Origin: Chelydra serpentina | Lineage: Eukaryota > Chordata > Testudines > Chelydridae | Direction of reading: 5' to 3' | Length of the DNA: 64,000 nt | Assembly: GCA_037349315.1 (NCBI GenBank) | Contig: JBAIAC010000008.1 | Coordinates: 35,500,001-35,564,000 of the forward strand | Part shown: positions 45,001 to 49,226 of the stretch, in pieces | Layout of the letters: each line of letters starts with the position of its first letter | Position numbering within the stretch: the first letter of the stretch is position 1 | Notes under the pieces: generated by a model | Told to the model about the DNA's origin: nothing | What the model saw: only the letters and a program-made list of their open reading frames with translations | Database searches by the model: none | Program-made: the position numbers and the translations under genes

Positions 45001-46969
45001 CTAATATTTGTCATACCTTTGGCCTGTGTGTTTTTCTTACGTTCATTGGCTACTGCATGCTGCTTCAGGTCAGTTTCACCTCCATGCCCGAGAGTGAATT
45101 CACACCAGCACAAAGTACAAAAGGCCCAATTGTATTTTTCTTCCCACTGACTTTTATATCTACACAGTCTCCTCATTTTTTTCTCTTTAAGTCTAAGAGA
45201 ACTGTCTGGTGTCCCCACTACTTCACTCATAATTGCATCGGACAATTTCCTGACCATGTAAAAGTGTGCTACAGCTAATGTTAGCCACTAATAATATGAT
45301 TTCCAAATATTAGTTCCGCTATAGCCAGAGGTTCCCAAACTATGGGTTGTGGCCCCCCAGGGGGGCACGATAAGGTTATCAGGGAGGCACAAAGACCTGA
45401 TGGGGCCATGCTGAAAGGCTAGAGGGGGCTCTGTCCAGCAGGGGAAGTGCACAAGTCTCTGCAGAGGTGTGTCTCAGCTGCCAGGACCAGGCTCCCTGCC
45501 CACCTCATTCCCCCACTGCTGCAGCTGCAGCAGCCAGCCACCAACCAGCCGTTATGCTCCTCTGCTGGGGATGTTGGCAGAGACTCTGCAAGTGGAGGCT
45601 ACACCCCAGAAGTACTGACCCCCTGCCAGACAGAGCCCTTTTCTGACCCTGGCCCTTCAGCACAGCTCCAGGGCACACAGTCCTGACCACTTGCCCTGTC
45701 TGCAGAGCCTGCGCAGGGAAAGTGGACAGGCCGCGCTCAAGGGCTGGAGTCAGCAGGGGGACCTGTCCAGCAGGGGTCAATACTCACAGGTGCATCTTTC
45801 CACTTCCCACCTGACCCTAGCCCCAGAGCATGACCCTGTCTACTTTCATTGGTCAGCACTAAAGGGCCAGAGTCCAGAGGAGAGTGGAAAGATGCCGTGA
45901 GTGCTTGCCCCCTGCTCTTGAAATACGCTGTAAAAGGCATCCTGTATAGTATGGGACAGGCAATTTTCTATTTAAATAAGGGACGTCCCTTGTAATATGG
46001 GACTGTTGGCAACCCTACGTTGTGGCCATCCCTATCTCATGCGCCACCATGGCCACTCCAGCCCCTCCTCTGGGTCCCACTCTCGTCTTTGCCCCTCATC
46101 CCCGCAACGCACATGTGCATAACATAGCTGGGGCCCACTCTTGCCTCCACAAGATATTGGTGGGGGGCAGAATCCATTGGGGAGGCAGAAAATAGATCCA
46201 TCCCCCCAATATTTCCATTGCAGGGGCACACCGTATTGCAGTGCCATTAGGGTTTGGCCCAGCCACCCCTCTGTCATGAGTGGATTTGCAACATGGCACA
46301 CAGGATCACAGCACCACTTGATCCTGTTCAGTATTTCACAATGCCCCGAGCGGGGGAGTTGGGCCCAGCCTCACAGGACAGGAGCCGCCACTACTGGATG
46401 AGTCTGAGGCAAGCTCACTCTGAAGACCTGTATGGAAAAGGTGCCACACATACACCTAAAGGCCACTGTGGGGGTGGGACAGAGGCAGCTCTCCTATTAG
46501 CTCCGCTACTGGCTTGAGGTAGGCCATCACCTTTGCCATGGCAGTGTGTCAAAAGTCAACCATAAAACCAGACATGCCTGAATGGTGGTGTTTCAAAAAC
46601 ACTTTCATCGATAATAAAAAGAAACAGGTGGCCATGAATTTTCATGGGCTAAAAATTTAATCAAAAGTTCTCACATACTCACACTTCTCACAAGTTTCTG
46701 TTGACTATCCAGGGCCTACGCAGTGTAAGTTACGTGCAAAGGCAGGTACCATCTTTATATAATACTTCAATGTTACCTAATAAAGAACACCTAAGGAAAA
46801 CCAATCTTACCTTACCCAATTGCTACACGACTGGAATATATCGAAGTCAAAATATTTCAAGTGACTGACGTCACTGGGATTTGTGACTGCCCCAGACCTT
46901 TGAAACCCAGGTCTTGGGAGAATGAAATGAATGCACATATTGGAACATGTGAGATCAAAACCATGTCTG
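2951..46969 (-). CDS. IL17REL: IL-17 receptor E-like gene, spliced, partial (15 exons)
   Basis: Single-pass receptor of the IL-17 receptor family, read 5' to 3' from 46969 down to 2951. Exons: 46969-46816, 39481-39454, 29585-29476, 28188-28074, 25356-25312, 19701-19562, 19376-19305, 18489-18435, 16714-16551, 13787-13743, 12033-11976, 11608-11463, 7183-7118, 4780-4723, 3067-2951. They total 1373 nt and translate without a stop through 457 codons; every junction is phase-compatible. The protein is cysteine-rich with several N-X-S/T sites and ends in a hydrophobic helix, as expected of an ectodomain plus membrane anchor. Similarity to IL17RE/IL17REL is from recognition of conserved blocks, not from a search. 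The 5' end (signal peptide) and 3' end (SEFIR signalling domain) are missing. IL17RE itself is the main alternative identity; the amino-terminal domain seen here favours the E-like paralogue. Introns are packed with transposable elements. Confidence 0.8.
3200..3720 (-). mobile_element. CR1 LINE 3' fragment, old
   Basis: Read on the plus strand it carries GCCATACTGGATCAC near 3220, then CAATGGAGTTCCACAG and CTCCTTGTTCTTATGTTATA. These are diagnostic of the reverse complement of a CR1 subfamily's 3' coding and tail region. Frames are broken. A second copy of the same tail is at 39178-39330. Confidence 0.6.
3858..3957 (-). mobile_element. Penelope-like 3'-tail fragment
   Basis: Contains GTAGCCGTGTTAGTCTGTAT and CACCTTAGAGACTAAC, the same text as the 3' end of the Penelope-like element at 55.3 kb, in the same orientation. 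Only about 100 bases are present. Confidence 0.75.
4383..4560 (-). repeat. MIR-type CORE-SINE, ancient
   Basis: The plus strand reads ACAAATGGGGAACTGAGTCA, then ACTTGCCCAGAGTCACACAG and GTGGCAGTGCTGGGAATT. This is the reverse complement of the MIR core shared by amniotes. It is diverged, as expected of a very old copy. Confidence 0.75.
4723..4780 (-). CDS. IL17REL: IL17REL-like exon n, juxtamembrane
   Basis: 19 codons plus one base: [19 protein letters not shown]. The W-R-x-D-V block followed by a cysteine lies directly before the membrane helix in IL17RE. The donor GTAAGTAC is near-perfect. The acceptor TTTCTTTTAAAAAG is less regular but follows a pyrimidine stretch. Phase 0 in, phase 1 out. 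Confidence 0.8.
5545..5600 (+). repeat. 56-bp direct repeat, left copy
   Basis: Matches 6783-6838 with about four differences. Both copies abut the LTR-like unit within one to three bases. Confidence 0.85.
5602..6779. mobile_element. LTR-like insertion, flanked by a 56-bp direct repeat
   Basis: An 1178-bp unit starting TGATGGGTTGGATCAC and ending GCAACATCA, so TG..CA termini that are partly inverted copies of each other. It holds an AATAAA near 5860 and an AT-rich middle but no coding capacity, which suggests a solo LTR of an endogenous retrovirus. The flanks 5545-5600 and 6783-6838 match at about 52 of 56 bases, far longer than a normal retroviral target duplication. The family name is not recognised. 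Confidence 0.6.
6783..6838 (+). repeat. 56-bp direct repeat, right copy
   Basis: The partner of 5545-5600. It starts ATTTGTTACTTCTCTC and ends AAGAGGTTATC. Confidence 0.85.
7118..7183 (-). CDS. IL17REL: IL17REL-like exon m
   Basis: 22 codons, [20 protein letters not shown] then IQ, phase 0 on both sides. The acceptor is TTTGTTTTCATCAG and the donor GTAGGT. Two cysteines and an N-I-S sequon precede the tryptophan-containing motif of the next exon, as in IL17RE. An internal GTGAAA could act as a shorter donor, but it would lose the cysteines. Confidence 0.8.
7190..9970. other. Intron sequence, no gene recognised
   Basis: Moderately GC-rich at 7340-7750 and 8930-9310, where several overlapping frames stay open on both strands without protein-like composition. 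No splice-bounded exon in phase with the receptor gene was found. Confidence 0.4.
9978..10498. mobile_element. AT-rich short DNA transposon, GAATTTTCC / AACCAGCTCTA family
   Basis: The left part has GGAATTTTCCAACAAAATGG; the right end is CGGAATTTCCC followed by ACAACCAGCTCTA. Related text is at 20612 (TAGAGCTGGTTGGGAATTTTCC), 17440 and 22690-23140, so this is a dispersed palindromic family. No coding capacity. Confidence 0.55.
11463..11608 (-). CDS. IL17REL: IL17REL-like exon l
   Basis: 48 codons starting [16 protein letters not shown] and including [17 protein letters not shown], a beta-strand and cysteine pattern of the membrane-proximal fibronectin-III-like domain. The acceptor is CCCCAATTTCAG. 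The only donor in phase with the next exon is GCG|GTTGGT, which is weak. A better-looking GTATGC four bases on would put a stop in the next exon. Confidence 0.8.
11976..12033 (-). CDS. IL17REL: IL17REL-like exon k (SWVKCPF block)
   Basis: 19 codons plus one base: [19 protein letters not shown]. The acceptor is CTTTATTTTCAG and the donor GTAAAT. Phase 0 in and phase 1 out; the split codon gives A, so the junction reads FPAWKM. A single cysteine sits in the KCPF position expected for the family. Confidence 0.88.
12189..12448. repeat. Palindromic short repeat, ATTCTGCAAA / CTTAAGTT family
   Basis: Starts AGGCCCTAATTCTGCAAAC and ends in AAAGTTAAGCACATGCTTAAG, an imperfect inverted match of its own first half. 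Relatives are at 14306, 15003, 29714, 30256, 37899 and 41818. The two arms fold into a long hairpin, as in a non-autonomous DNA transposon. Confidence 0.5.
13743..13787 (-). CDS. IL17REL: IL17REL-like exon j, 45-nt
   Basis: 15 codons, [15 protein letters not shown], in phase 0 on both sides. The acceptor is CTTTTCAAGCAG and the donor GTAAAT. Joined to the next exon it gives [12 protein letters not shown], a conserved V-D-x-H-P-x-L-C motif of the IL-17 receptor E group. Confidence 0.88.
14306..14553. repeat. Palindromic short repeat, same family
   Basis: Arms are near AGGCCCTGATTTAGCAGG and CTGAACCAGAGCCTCAG, with GTCCCACTGACTTCAATTAG near the centre. Imperfect inverted arms, no coding capacity. 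Confidence 0.5.
15003..15115. repeat. Palindromic short repeat, same family
   Basis: AGGCCTTGATTCTGCAAAG on the left faces GTGGATCAGGGCTT on the right, around a CCCACTG centre. Confidence 0.5.
15198..16017. mobile_element. DNA transposon (CAGTATTGCCAAC ends) interrupted by CR1
   Basis: The left end CAGTATTGCCAACC and right end AGTTGGCAACACTG are inverted matches. The 8 bases outside agree at five positions. The body (CATGAATTGGTCC, CATGATTAAATCA) is related to sequence at 58030-58470. A CR1 tail occupies 15491-15998 inside it. Confidence 0.6.
15491..15998 (-). mobile_element. CR1 LINE 3' end with open ORF2 C-terminus
   Basis: The tail is an (ATTCTATGAT)n repeat read on the minus strand. The frame 15585-15971 stays open for 128 codons and contains [18 protein letters not shown] and [18 protein letters not shown], the carboxy end of the CR1 reverse transcriptase ORF. 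5'-truncated, as is normal for CR1. The intact frame suggests a younger copy than others in the window. Confidence 0.9.
16108..16260. repeat. Palindromic short repeat (GCCTGATTCTTATTTACAC)
   Basis: The left arm GAGCCTGATTCT..TTACAC faces the right arm GGTGTAAAGGGGC..AATCAAGCC. Related short palindromes are at 18143-18235 and 33178-33270. Confidence 0.45.
16551..16714 (-). CDS. IL17REL: IL17REL-like exon i
   Basis: 54 codons from [10 protein letters not shown] to SSTTAPEK, with the block [13 protein letters not shown] and an N-S-S sequon. The acceptor is TACTGTTTGTGCATAG and the donor GTAAGC. It enters in phase 1 and leaves in phase 0. The cysteine spacing resembles the corresponding segment of IL17RE as I know it. 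Confidence 0.88.
17430..17650. mobile_element. Fragment of GAATTTTCC / AACCAGCTCTA family
   Basis: Shares CATCATGGGAG, CCCAGCCTATAGGGAAGAATGG and TGTTCTGCCAA with 22740-23060, the right half of the same short transposon. Confidence 0.5.
18143..18235. repeat. Palindromic short repeat
   Basis: TAGGGCCAAATTCTGCTCCC on the left and GAGAGCACAATTTGGCCTA on the right are inverted matches around a short AT-rich centre. Confidence 0.55.
18435..18489 (-). CDS. IL17REL: IL17REL-like exon h with GC-AG donor
   Basis: 18 codons plus one base: [18 protein letters not shown]. It continues directly from LLPCLCIE and carries the conserved CPF motif. The acceptor is TTTGGATTTCAG. No GT donor fits, because the following bases are ATG|GCAAGTAG, the usual context of a GC-AG intron. 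With that donor the phase is 1 and the split codon gives D before TKALWDN, matching the next exon. Confidence 0.86.
18968..19095 (+). mobile_element. CR1 3' tail, short fragment
   Basis: Contains GGCCTGTGTTATACAGGAGG, CAGATGAGATGATCTCAGTG and CCTTTCTGGCCTTGGAATC, the tail of a CR1 subfamily. Lies in the intron between exons g and h. Confidence 0.7.
19305..19376 (-). CDS. IL17REL: IL17REL-like exon g (LLPCLCIE block)
   Basis: 24 codons ending [14 protein letters not shown], one of the best conserved blocks of the IL-17 receptor C/E/E-like group. The acceptor is TTAATTTCAG and the donor GTAAAA. Phase 0 on both sides. A short CR1 tail lies in the intron just downstream of it on the gene strand, at 18968-19095. 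Confidence 0.92.
19562..19701 (-). CDS. IL17REL: IL17REL-like exon f ([12 protein letters not shown] block)
   Basis: 46 codons reading [16 protein letters not shown], then [16 protein letters not shown]. The VRLCH and CED cysteine motifs are diagnostic for the IL-17 receptor E/E-like group. The acceptor is TTTTTTTCTTATCTCAG and the donor GTGAGT. It enters in phase 1 and leaves in phase 0. It contains an N-V-S glycosylation sequon. Confidence 0.9.
20873..20966 (+). mobile_element. Penelope-like 3'-tail fragment
   Basis: Reads GCATCTGATGAAGTGGGTTC, CATGAAAGCTTATG and TTGTTAGTCTCTAAGGTACC, matching the tail of the element at 55.3 kb in opposite orientation. Confidence 0.75.
21118..21125 (+). 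promoter_or_regulatory. TATA box of the LTR-like unit
   Basis: TATAAAAG within GGAAGTATAAAAGCC. The relative at 39962 has GGAAGTATAAG 113 bases from its own start, so spacing is conserved. Inferred to be the element's own promoter. Confidence 0.55.
21230..22030 (+). repeat. 36-bp minisatellite, about 22 copies
   Basis: The unit contains GCCAGGCCTGCCGCC and CCGCTACCCCGACGAGCC. Because 36 is a multiple of three and the unit lacks stops, it stays open in two plus frames and one minus frame: 12-residue repeats such as [12 protein letters not shown] or [12 protein letters not shown]. The long frames seen here (449, 349 and 296 codons) follow from this and do not begin at ATG in a coding context. 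Higher-order variation (ACCCCAACGAGCTG variants) recurs about 400 bp apart. Confidence 0.9.
22348..22600 (+). repeat. About 85-bp tandem array, three copies
   Basis: ATTGCTCAGC starts near 22351, 22436 and 22520, each followed by an AAGGGCCTGAGC-type block and a CCAAGGGCC block. Period 84-85. The third copy is more diverged. Confidence 0.8.
24261..24889. mobile_element. hAT MITE, CAGTAGCGTAGC family, GC-rich
   Basis: The left end CAGTAGCGTAGCTGG and right end CTGGCTACACTACTG are inverted matches. The flanks TATTTAAC (24253-24260) and AATTTAAC (24890-24897) agree at seven of eight positions, as expected of a hAT duplication. The inside is GC-rich with repeats of GCCCCGCCCCCGACGCC. Related to 53551-53769. 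No transposase. Confidence 0.8.
25312..25356 (-). CDS. IL17REL: IL17REL-like exon e, 45-nt
   Basis: A short exon encoding [14 protein letters not shown] between acceptor TATTTTGCAG and donor GTGAGC. Phase 1 on both sides gives D at the left junction and A at the right junction, so the text runs [10 protein letters not shown] and then PVCFAGKLDY. The paired cysteines and the exact bridging of two other exons are strong support. It sits about 0.4 kb above the large GC-rich MITE. Confidence 0.85.
25922..26371 (-). pseudogene. hAT transposase fragment (BED-type family)
   Basis: 149 open codons include [14 protein letters not shown], a hallmark of BED-finger hAT transposases, then a lysine-rich linker and [10 protein letters not shown], near the start of the dimerisation region. 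The BED finger and DDE residues upstream are missing and the dimerisation domain is not in frame. Non-functional remnant. Confidence 0.8.
26634..26762 (+). mobile_element. Penelope-like 3'-tail fragment, longest copy
   Basis: Runs from GCATCTGATGAAGTGGG through TTGTTAGTCTCTAAGGTGCC to GGATACAGACTAACACAAC and an ACTCTGAAAC end. 129 bases, 5'-truncated, inserted in the hAT derivative. Confidence 0.8.
27572..27766. mobile_element. Short inverted-repeat element (TTCCCTCTAA ends)
   Basis: TTCCCTCTAAGC on the left and ATTAGAGGGAA on the right are inverted. The inside has four related blocks with GCACACACGG and GTCAAAAATT. CG- and CA-rich purine-pyrimidine alternation near 27585-27605. No convincing target duplication. 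Confidence 0.6.
28074..28188 (-). CDS. IL17REL: IL17REL-like exon d ([12 protein letters not shown] block)
   Basis: 38 codons plus one base. It begins [16 protein letters not shown] and contains [11 protein letters not shown], a cysteine-bearing strand pattern of the IL-17 receptor E/E-like ectodomain. The acceptor is TTTAAACAG and the donor GTAGGA. Phase 0 in, phase 1 out; the split codon with the next exon gives D, so the junction reads YYVEDCR. Confidence 0.82.
29476..29585 (-). CDS. IL17REL: IL17REL-like exon c (GLEICSLSV block)
   Basis: 36 codons reading from [12 protein letters not shown] to NKLGGRK, with cysteines in GLEIC and SQCVNV. The acceptor is TTAATTTCAG and the donor GTAGGC. 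It enters in phase 1 (the split codon gives K) and leaves in phase 0. The alternating hydrophobic pattern suggests beta strands of a fibronectin-III-like receptor domain. That is an inference from family knowledge. Confidence 0.78.
29714..29807. repeat. Palindromic short repeat
   Basis: CTGATTCTGCAAACCC on the left and GATTTTGCAGG on the right, with TTAACTTTAAGCAC in the left arm and GTTAAGTTAATCAC in the right. Confidence 0.5.
29936..30960 (+). mobile_element. CR1-like LINE remnant, very decayed
   Basis: Includes GATCCTGGCAATTACTATCC at 30176 and a frame at 30829 that reads [15 protein letters not shown], the catalytic-aspartate block of a CR1-type reverse transcriptase. Interrupted by short palindromes at 30256-30371 and 30752-30836. 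Boundaries approximate. Confidence 0.5.
30256..30371. repeat. Palindromic short repeat
   Basis: GGGCTTGACTCTGGAAAG on the left faces CTTTGTAAGGTCAGAGTCC on the right. Confidence 0.5.
31237..31318. repeat. Palindromic short repeat (GGTGAAATCCTGG)
   Basis: GGTGAAATCCTGGGCC on the left and GCCTGGATTTCACC on the right. Copies of the same palindrome are at 30752-30836 and 47823-47900. The centre carries GAAGTCAATGGGAAATTTTGC. Confidence 0.65.
32028..32296. mobile_element. hAT MITE (CAGGGCC ends)
   Basis: Starts CAGGGCCAGCACTACC and ends GAGCTGGAGCCGCCCCTG. Flanks CTCCCACC (32020-32027) and CCCCCACC (32297-32304) differ at one base. Subterminal AGGCGACC / GGTCGCCTAGG repeats are shared with 40549-40844 and, more weakly, with 59663. 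The 269-bp inside is built of GCCGAAG-type repeats. Confidence 0.85.
33178..33270. repeat. Palindromic short repeat
   Basis: CTCTGATTTTATGCCC on the left and GAAAATCAGGCCC on the right, with CCACTGAACTCAATGGAG at the centre. Confidence 0.5.
33320..35335 (+). mobile_element. CR1-type LINE, reverse transcriptase region, split by a MITE
   Basis: Resumes at 34299 after the MITE. Frames at 34210-34488 and 34516-34794 read [30 protein letters not shown] and then [13 protein letters not shown] with an ADD catalytic motif ([10 protein letters not shown]). Frames at 34894-35109 cover the thumb. Several frameshifts and stops, truncated before the tail. The gap 33535-34290 is a hAT MITE whose 8-bp duplication restores the CR1 text. 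Confidence 0.85.
33535..34290. mobile_element. hAT MITE inserted in CR1 (TAAGGCTA ends)
   Basis: Ends TAAGGCTACAGTATT and AAATCTTAGCCTTA are inverted. Flanks GTTATAAG (33527-33534) and CTTATAAG (34291-34298) agree at seven of eight. The inside has GTCATGGAATCCGTGACTTC near the left and TGACTTTTACTAAAAATATC near the right, with a long GC-rich array of CAGCTCCC / GGGGGACCC units of roughly 50-60 bp that stays open in several minus frames. Confidence 0.82.
36282..36453 (+). repeat. tRNA-derived SINE with CR1 tail (Cry I type)
   Basis: A tRNA-like head carries an A box TAGCTCAGTGG at 36290-36300 and a B box GAGTTCAATCC at 36333-36343. It is followed by a CR1 tail (GACTAGATGACCTCCTAAGG) ending in ATTCTATGATTCTATGATGATT. 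Full-length at about 172 bp. Confidence 0.88.
36642..37690 (-). mobile_element. CR1 LINE, 3' half, decayed
   Basis: The tail at 36642 (ATTCATAGATTCCAAGGTTA) leads into minus frames 36778-37074 ([18 protein letters not shown]) and 37226-37408 ([17 protein letters not shown]), the thumb and carboxy region of CR1 ORF2. Broken by frameshifts. Confidence 0.8.
37899..38033. repeat. Palindromic short repeat
   Basis: ACCTCAATCCTGAGAAC on the left faces GCTCAAGATTGCA on the right, with GAGAAGTCCCACTG in the middle. Confidence 0.45.
38696..38831. mobile_element. hAT MITE (CATAGGTGCTGGAAC family), copy 1
   Basis: Starts CATAGGTGCTGGAAC and ends TTTCAACACTCTG. Flanks CCTAATCC (38688-38695) and CCTTATCC (38832-38839) agree at seven of eight. 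Same family as 63771-63878. Confidence 0.8.
39008..39073 (+). repeat. Trinucleotide low-complexity run
   Basis: (AGT)n, (GTT)n, (ATT)n and (AAT)n runs follow one another. Confidence 0.9.
39178..39330 (-). mobile_element. CR1 3' fragment
   Basis: Carries GGCCATACTGGATCAGACC and CAGCAGTGGCCAATAAGAAC, the same tail family as 3200-3720. Confidence 0.65.
39454..39481 (-). CDS. IL17REL: IL17REL-like exon b, 28-nt micro-exon
   Basis: A 28-nt exon encoding GFHCKSKPS plus one base, between a good acceptor (TTTTTATTTGCAG) and a near-perfect donor (GTAAGTAT). Phase 0 in and phase 1 out fits both neighbours exactly. The short length means gene finders could miss it. The cysteine continues the ectodomain pattern of the previous exon. 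Confidence 0.7.
39962..40945 (+). mobile_element. LTR-like unit, relative of 20996-22676
   Basis: Starts TGTAATGAGGTGG (compare TGTAGCGAGGCGG) and ends AACTTTGCA. It has GGCAGGAAGTATAAG and CTCAGTTGGAGCC 113 bases in, matching GGAAGTATAAAAG and CAGTTGGGCGCC of the other copy. Boundaries are fixed by continuity of the CR1 host. It lacks the minisatellite. A hAT MITE is nested at 40549-40844. Confidence 0.6.
40549..40844. mobile_element. hAT MITE (CAGGGCC ends), nested
   Basis: Starts CAGGGCCAGCGCTAGC and ends GCCTAGGGCCCTG. Flanks TGCCCCGC (40541-40548) and TGCCCCAC (40845-40852) agree at seven of eight. Same family as 32028-32296. Confidence 0.87.
41818..41939. repeat. Palindromic short repeat
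   Basis: GTCCTGCAAATCTATATGCATGC on the left, GCATAAAAGTCTTTGCAGGAC on the right. Good hairpin arms. Confidence 0.6.
42587..43108 (-). pseudogene. hAT transposase, C-terminal dimerisation part
   Basis: 173 codons ending with [20 protein letters not shown] and then SDVRNRR, the third catalytic acidic residue and dimerisation block of hAT transposases. Longest intact stretch of the element. Confidence 0.85.
43389..44131. mobile_element. Solo LTR-like insertion inside the hAT element
   Basis: 743 bp starting TGAGGCCCTGAAAC and ending CGGTGACA, with TGTATAAGAATATA and, downstream, an ACAATAAATC signal, as in the U3-R part of a retroviral LTR in plus orientation. It interrupts the transposase frame. 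No coding sequence and no clear target duplication. Inferred to be a solo LTR of an old endogenous retrovirus. Confidence 0.6.
44313..44870 (-). pseudogene. hAT transposase, catalytic (DDE) part
   Basis: Contains [15 protein letters not shown] and [11 protein letters not shown], placing the first two catalytic aspartates, and [13 protein letters not shown], the conserved C-x2-H block. Stops follow at 44313. The same protein continues in broken frames to 44140, where an LTR-like insertion begins. Confidence 0.8.
44952..45257 (-). pseudogene. hAT transposase, BED-type zinc-finger part
   Basis: Reads [20 protein letters not shown] then [10 protein letters not shown]: two cysteines, a spacer and histidines as in the DNA-binding BED finger of hAT transposases. 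The frame ends at 44952 and the catalytic part resumes in a second frame at 44870. Confidence 0.75.
46816..46969 (-). CDS. IL17REL: IL17REL-like exon a (most upstream supported)
   Basis: Encodes 51 codons starting [12 protein letters not shown] and ending FQSCSNW, with four cysteines, as in a disulfide-bonded ectodomain. The donor is GTAAGG after the TGG codon (phase 0). The acceptor is a NAGNAG repeat, so the exon may begin at 46969 or 46966 with one residue difference. It starts in phase 2, so an upstream exon must exist. It joins in phase to the 28-nt exon at 39481. The identity rests on the linkage to the downstream exons, since this segment is less conserved. Confidence 0.72.
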
Positions 46970-47223
46970 CTGCTAGTAAAATCAGTAAAATCATTTCTAC
47001 TTACAGAGCATTTTTGCATAAGGAAAATGCTTAAACAATATCATCCAATTTCCTTATTTGTATTTCCCAGCACAGTATAATCAGTAGAAAGGAAATGATT
47101 ACTTTCTCCGAAATAATGCAATGCAATAATAAACTTTAAAAAAGCAGAAATGGAACAAGTCATCCAATATAAAGTTCACTCCCTAATTTTAGCTGCTGTC
47201 ACATGTATCTATTTTTAATCCAT

Positions 47224-47381
47224 TCATAGAATCATAGAATATCAGGGTTGGAAGGGACCTTAGGAGGTCATCTAGTCCAACCCCCTGCTCAAAGCAGGAC
47301 CAATCCCCAATTTTTGCCCCAGATCCCTAAATGGCCCCCTCAAGGATTGAACTCACAACCCTGGGTTTAGCAGGCCAATGT
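47224..47381 (-). repeat. Cry I type SINE, truncated in the tRNA head
   Basis: The CR1 tail (TCATAGAATCATAGAATATC) and B-box region (GGATTGAACTCACAACCC) are present. The A box is missing; the sequence breaks after GGCCAATG. Confidence 0.85.
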
Positions 47382-47399
47382 AGCTCTATGTAGAAGGAC

Positions 47400-48880
47400 A
47401 AGTTTCACTAACTGAAGTTCTGGGTGTACTTGAAGAATTGCAACTACCTGCAAAATTGACTCAAGCCCCTGATAGGTGTAAAAATTAAGTGGGTGAGTTG
47501 GGATGTTGGTTGGCTTCCTTGCTCAGAGTTCTCAGCAAGATGTTTAAGGCAACTGTTGTTCAAGGGCTGAGCAACTGCTCACTGAGGAAGCAATCTCTCT
47601 TGCTGCTGACAATCTTGCAAATTATCACCCTCTTTCTAACCTCCCATTTTAGGGTCAGGCTATTGACAAGGCTGTGGTTAAGCAGCTCTGGAGACTTCCC
47701 TGACACCTGTCAATATTGCCCAAGAAACCATCACTAGAATAGTTAACTATTATCCACTATCTACGCTTCCTTTTGGGGGAGGGGGGTAAAGATTACTGAG
47801 AAGGTTATAGTGCAAAATCTCCCTGGTGAAATCCTGGCTCCGCTGAAGTCAATAGCAAAAATCCCATTGACTTCAGTGGGGCCAGATTTTCATCCTGAGA
47901 GTGGTTAGATGCCTCTTAGATCTCCTATTAATGCTACCTAGATCACACAAACCATACAGTGATGAGCATGTTCTGGCCTTGAACCGATGCTGAGAACTAT
48001 GCAGGCAGATCCTTGCACCTGCGCAGAGAACCATTCACTTCAGTAGGGTTCCCTGCAGCTGCAGAGCTCCTCAGACATGGAGCTCTTGCATAAAATCCTT
48101 AGCTAATCAGACAGATTTTCACAAATACCAGACAGTTACAGCGAGCATTTGGTCGCAATTTCTTGTTTTCGTACATGATTTTTTTTTTCATTTTATGGGA
48201 GCTGGGTTTTTTCCCCTTCATACTCATTTTGCCAAAGAGTCATAGAGACCATTTGCCAAAGAAGAACTCATATACATTTACGAAGTTCATCTTCCACTTT
48301 CTATGTCTTTGTTTTCAGGAAATATCTAAACTGAAGCCAATAAAAAAAACCACATTAATCCAGGAATCTGAATTCTTCTTCCTCTTTCAAAAACACTTTC
48401 TGAAAAAGGAAGTACCTGTGCATTATAGTGTTATTATACCTATAAAATCTCTGATTCATATCTGTCTTGGCAAAAAGCCTAAGCACAATATACTTATGCA
48501 ATACAGAAACAGTTAGGGGGTTTCCTGTTTCTCTAGGGTTTCCCCCATTCATGCAATTGCCCTATTGTAGCTAGAGGTTATCTAAACAGATACAGCCAAA
48601 TCCAGTCTCCTGAATAGAGGGTGTGGGGGCAATAGACTCTTTTTTAGCTAGCACAGCAGGTTCTCAGAGAACTGAGGCTATGCTGACAAGTGAAACACCC
48701 TTTAGTTTTGTTTGTTGTAGGGAGGGAGTGCAAAAGGCAAATCAGGATCAGGAGGAGAATGCTTGCATTTTTGGTGGTTTATTTTTGAATGAAACTGGCA
48801 GAGAAAAGAAGAGGCAGAAATGTCCCCCATTCTGCCGAACGACCAGAGAAATTGGGGGCAAGAGAAAAAGAGCTGAGGCA
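47400..48880. other. No gene recognised
   Basis: Upstream of the first supported exon on the gene strand. Contains one palindrome (47823-47900, GGTGAAATCCTGGC). Otherwise nothing identified. Confidence 0.4.
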
Positions 48881-48894
48881 GTAGAATGTGCTTC

Positions 48895-49182
48895 CAGGGG
48901 CGGCTCTCACAATTTTGCCGCCCCAAGCAGGGGTGGCGGCCCCTCACCCCCGACGCAGGCAGTCCCAGTCCGCGGCGGCAAGGGGAGAGCGGTGGACCTG
49001 CCACCCCATTGCCGCCGTGGCAGACGAGAATGGGGCGGCAGTCCGAGTCCCGGGGCGGCAATTCGGCGGCGGGAAGAGCAGACCTGCTGCCAAATTGCTG
49101 CCGCAGGACTCGGACTGCCGCCCCATTCTTGCCTGCCACCCCAAGCACCAGCTTGGAAAGCTGGTGCCTGGAGCCGGCTCTG
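48895..49182. mobile_element. hAT MITE (CAGGGGCGGCTC ends)
   Basis: Starts CAGGGGCGGCTCTC and ends GGAGCCGGCTCTG. Flanks TGTGCTTC (48887-48894) and TGTTCTTC (49183-49190) agree at seven of eight. The GC-rich inside opens several frames on both strands, which are not genes. Confidence 0.82.
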
Positions 49183-49226
49183 TGTTCTTCTGACATGTGA
49201 CAATGGCAAAGAGTCAAAGTAAGACT

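Larger units (their letters stand above)
42465..46017 (-). mobile_element. Decayed autonomous-type hAT transposon
   Basis: The left end TAGGATTACCAACACTG and right end ACTGTTGGCAACCCTA are inverted. The next bases (ATAAGGGAC / GTCCCTTAT) are also inverted. Flanks CCTGATGG and CGTTGTGG agree at five of eight. Inside, on the minus strand, are a BED-like finger, the DDE region and the dimerisation domain in the usual order. A 743-bp LTR-like insertion splits the gene. A short internal-deletion relative is at 58818-59318. Confidence 0.8.
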
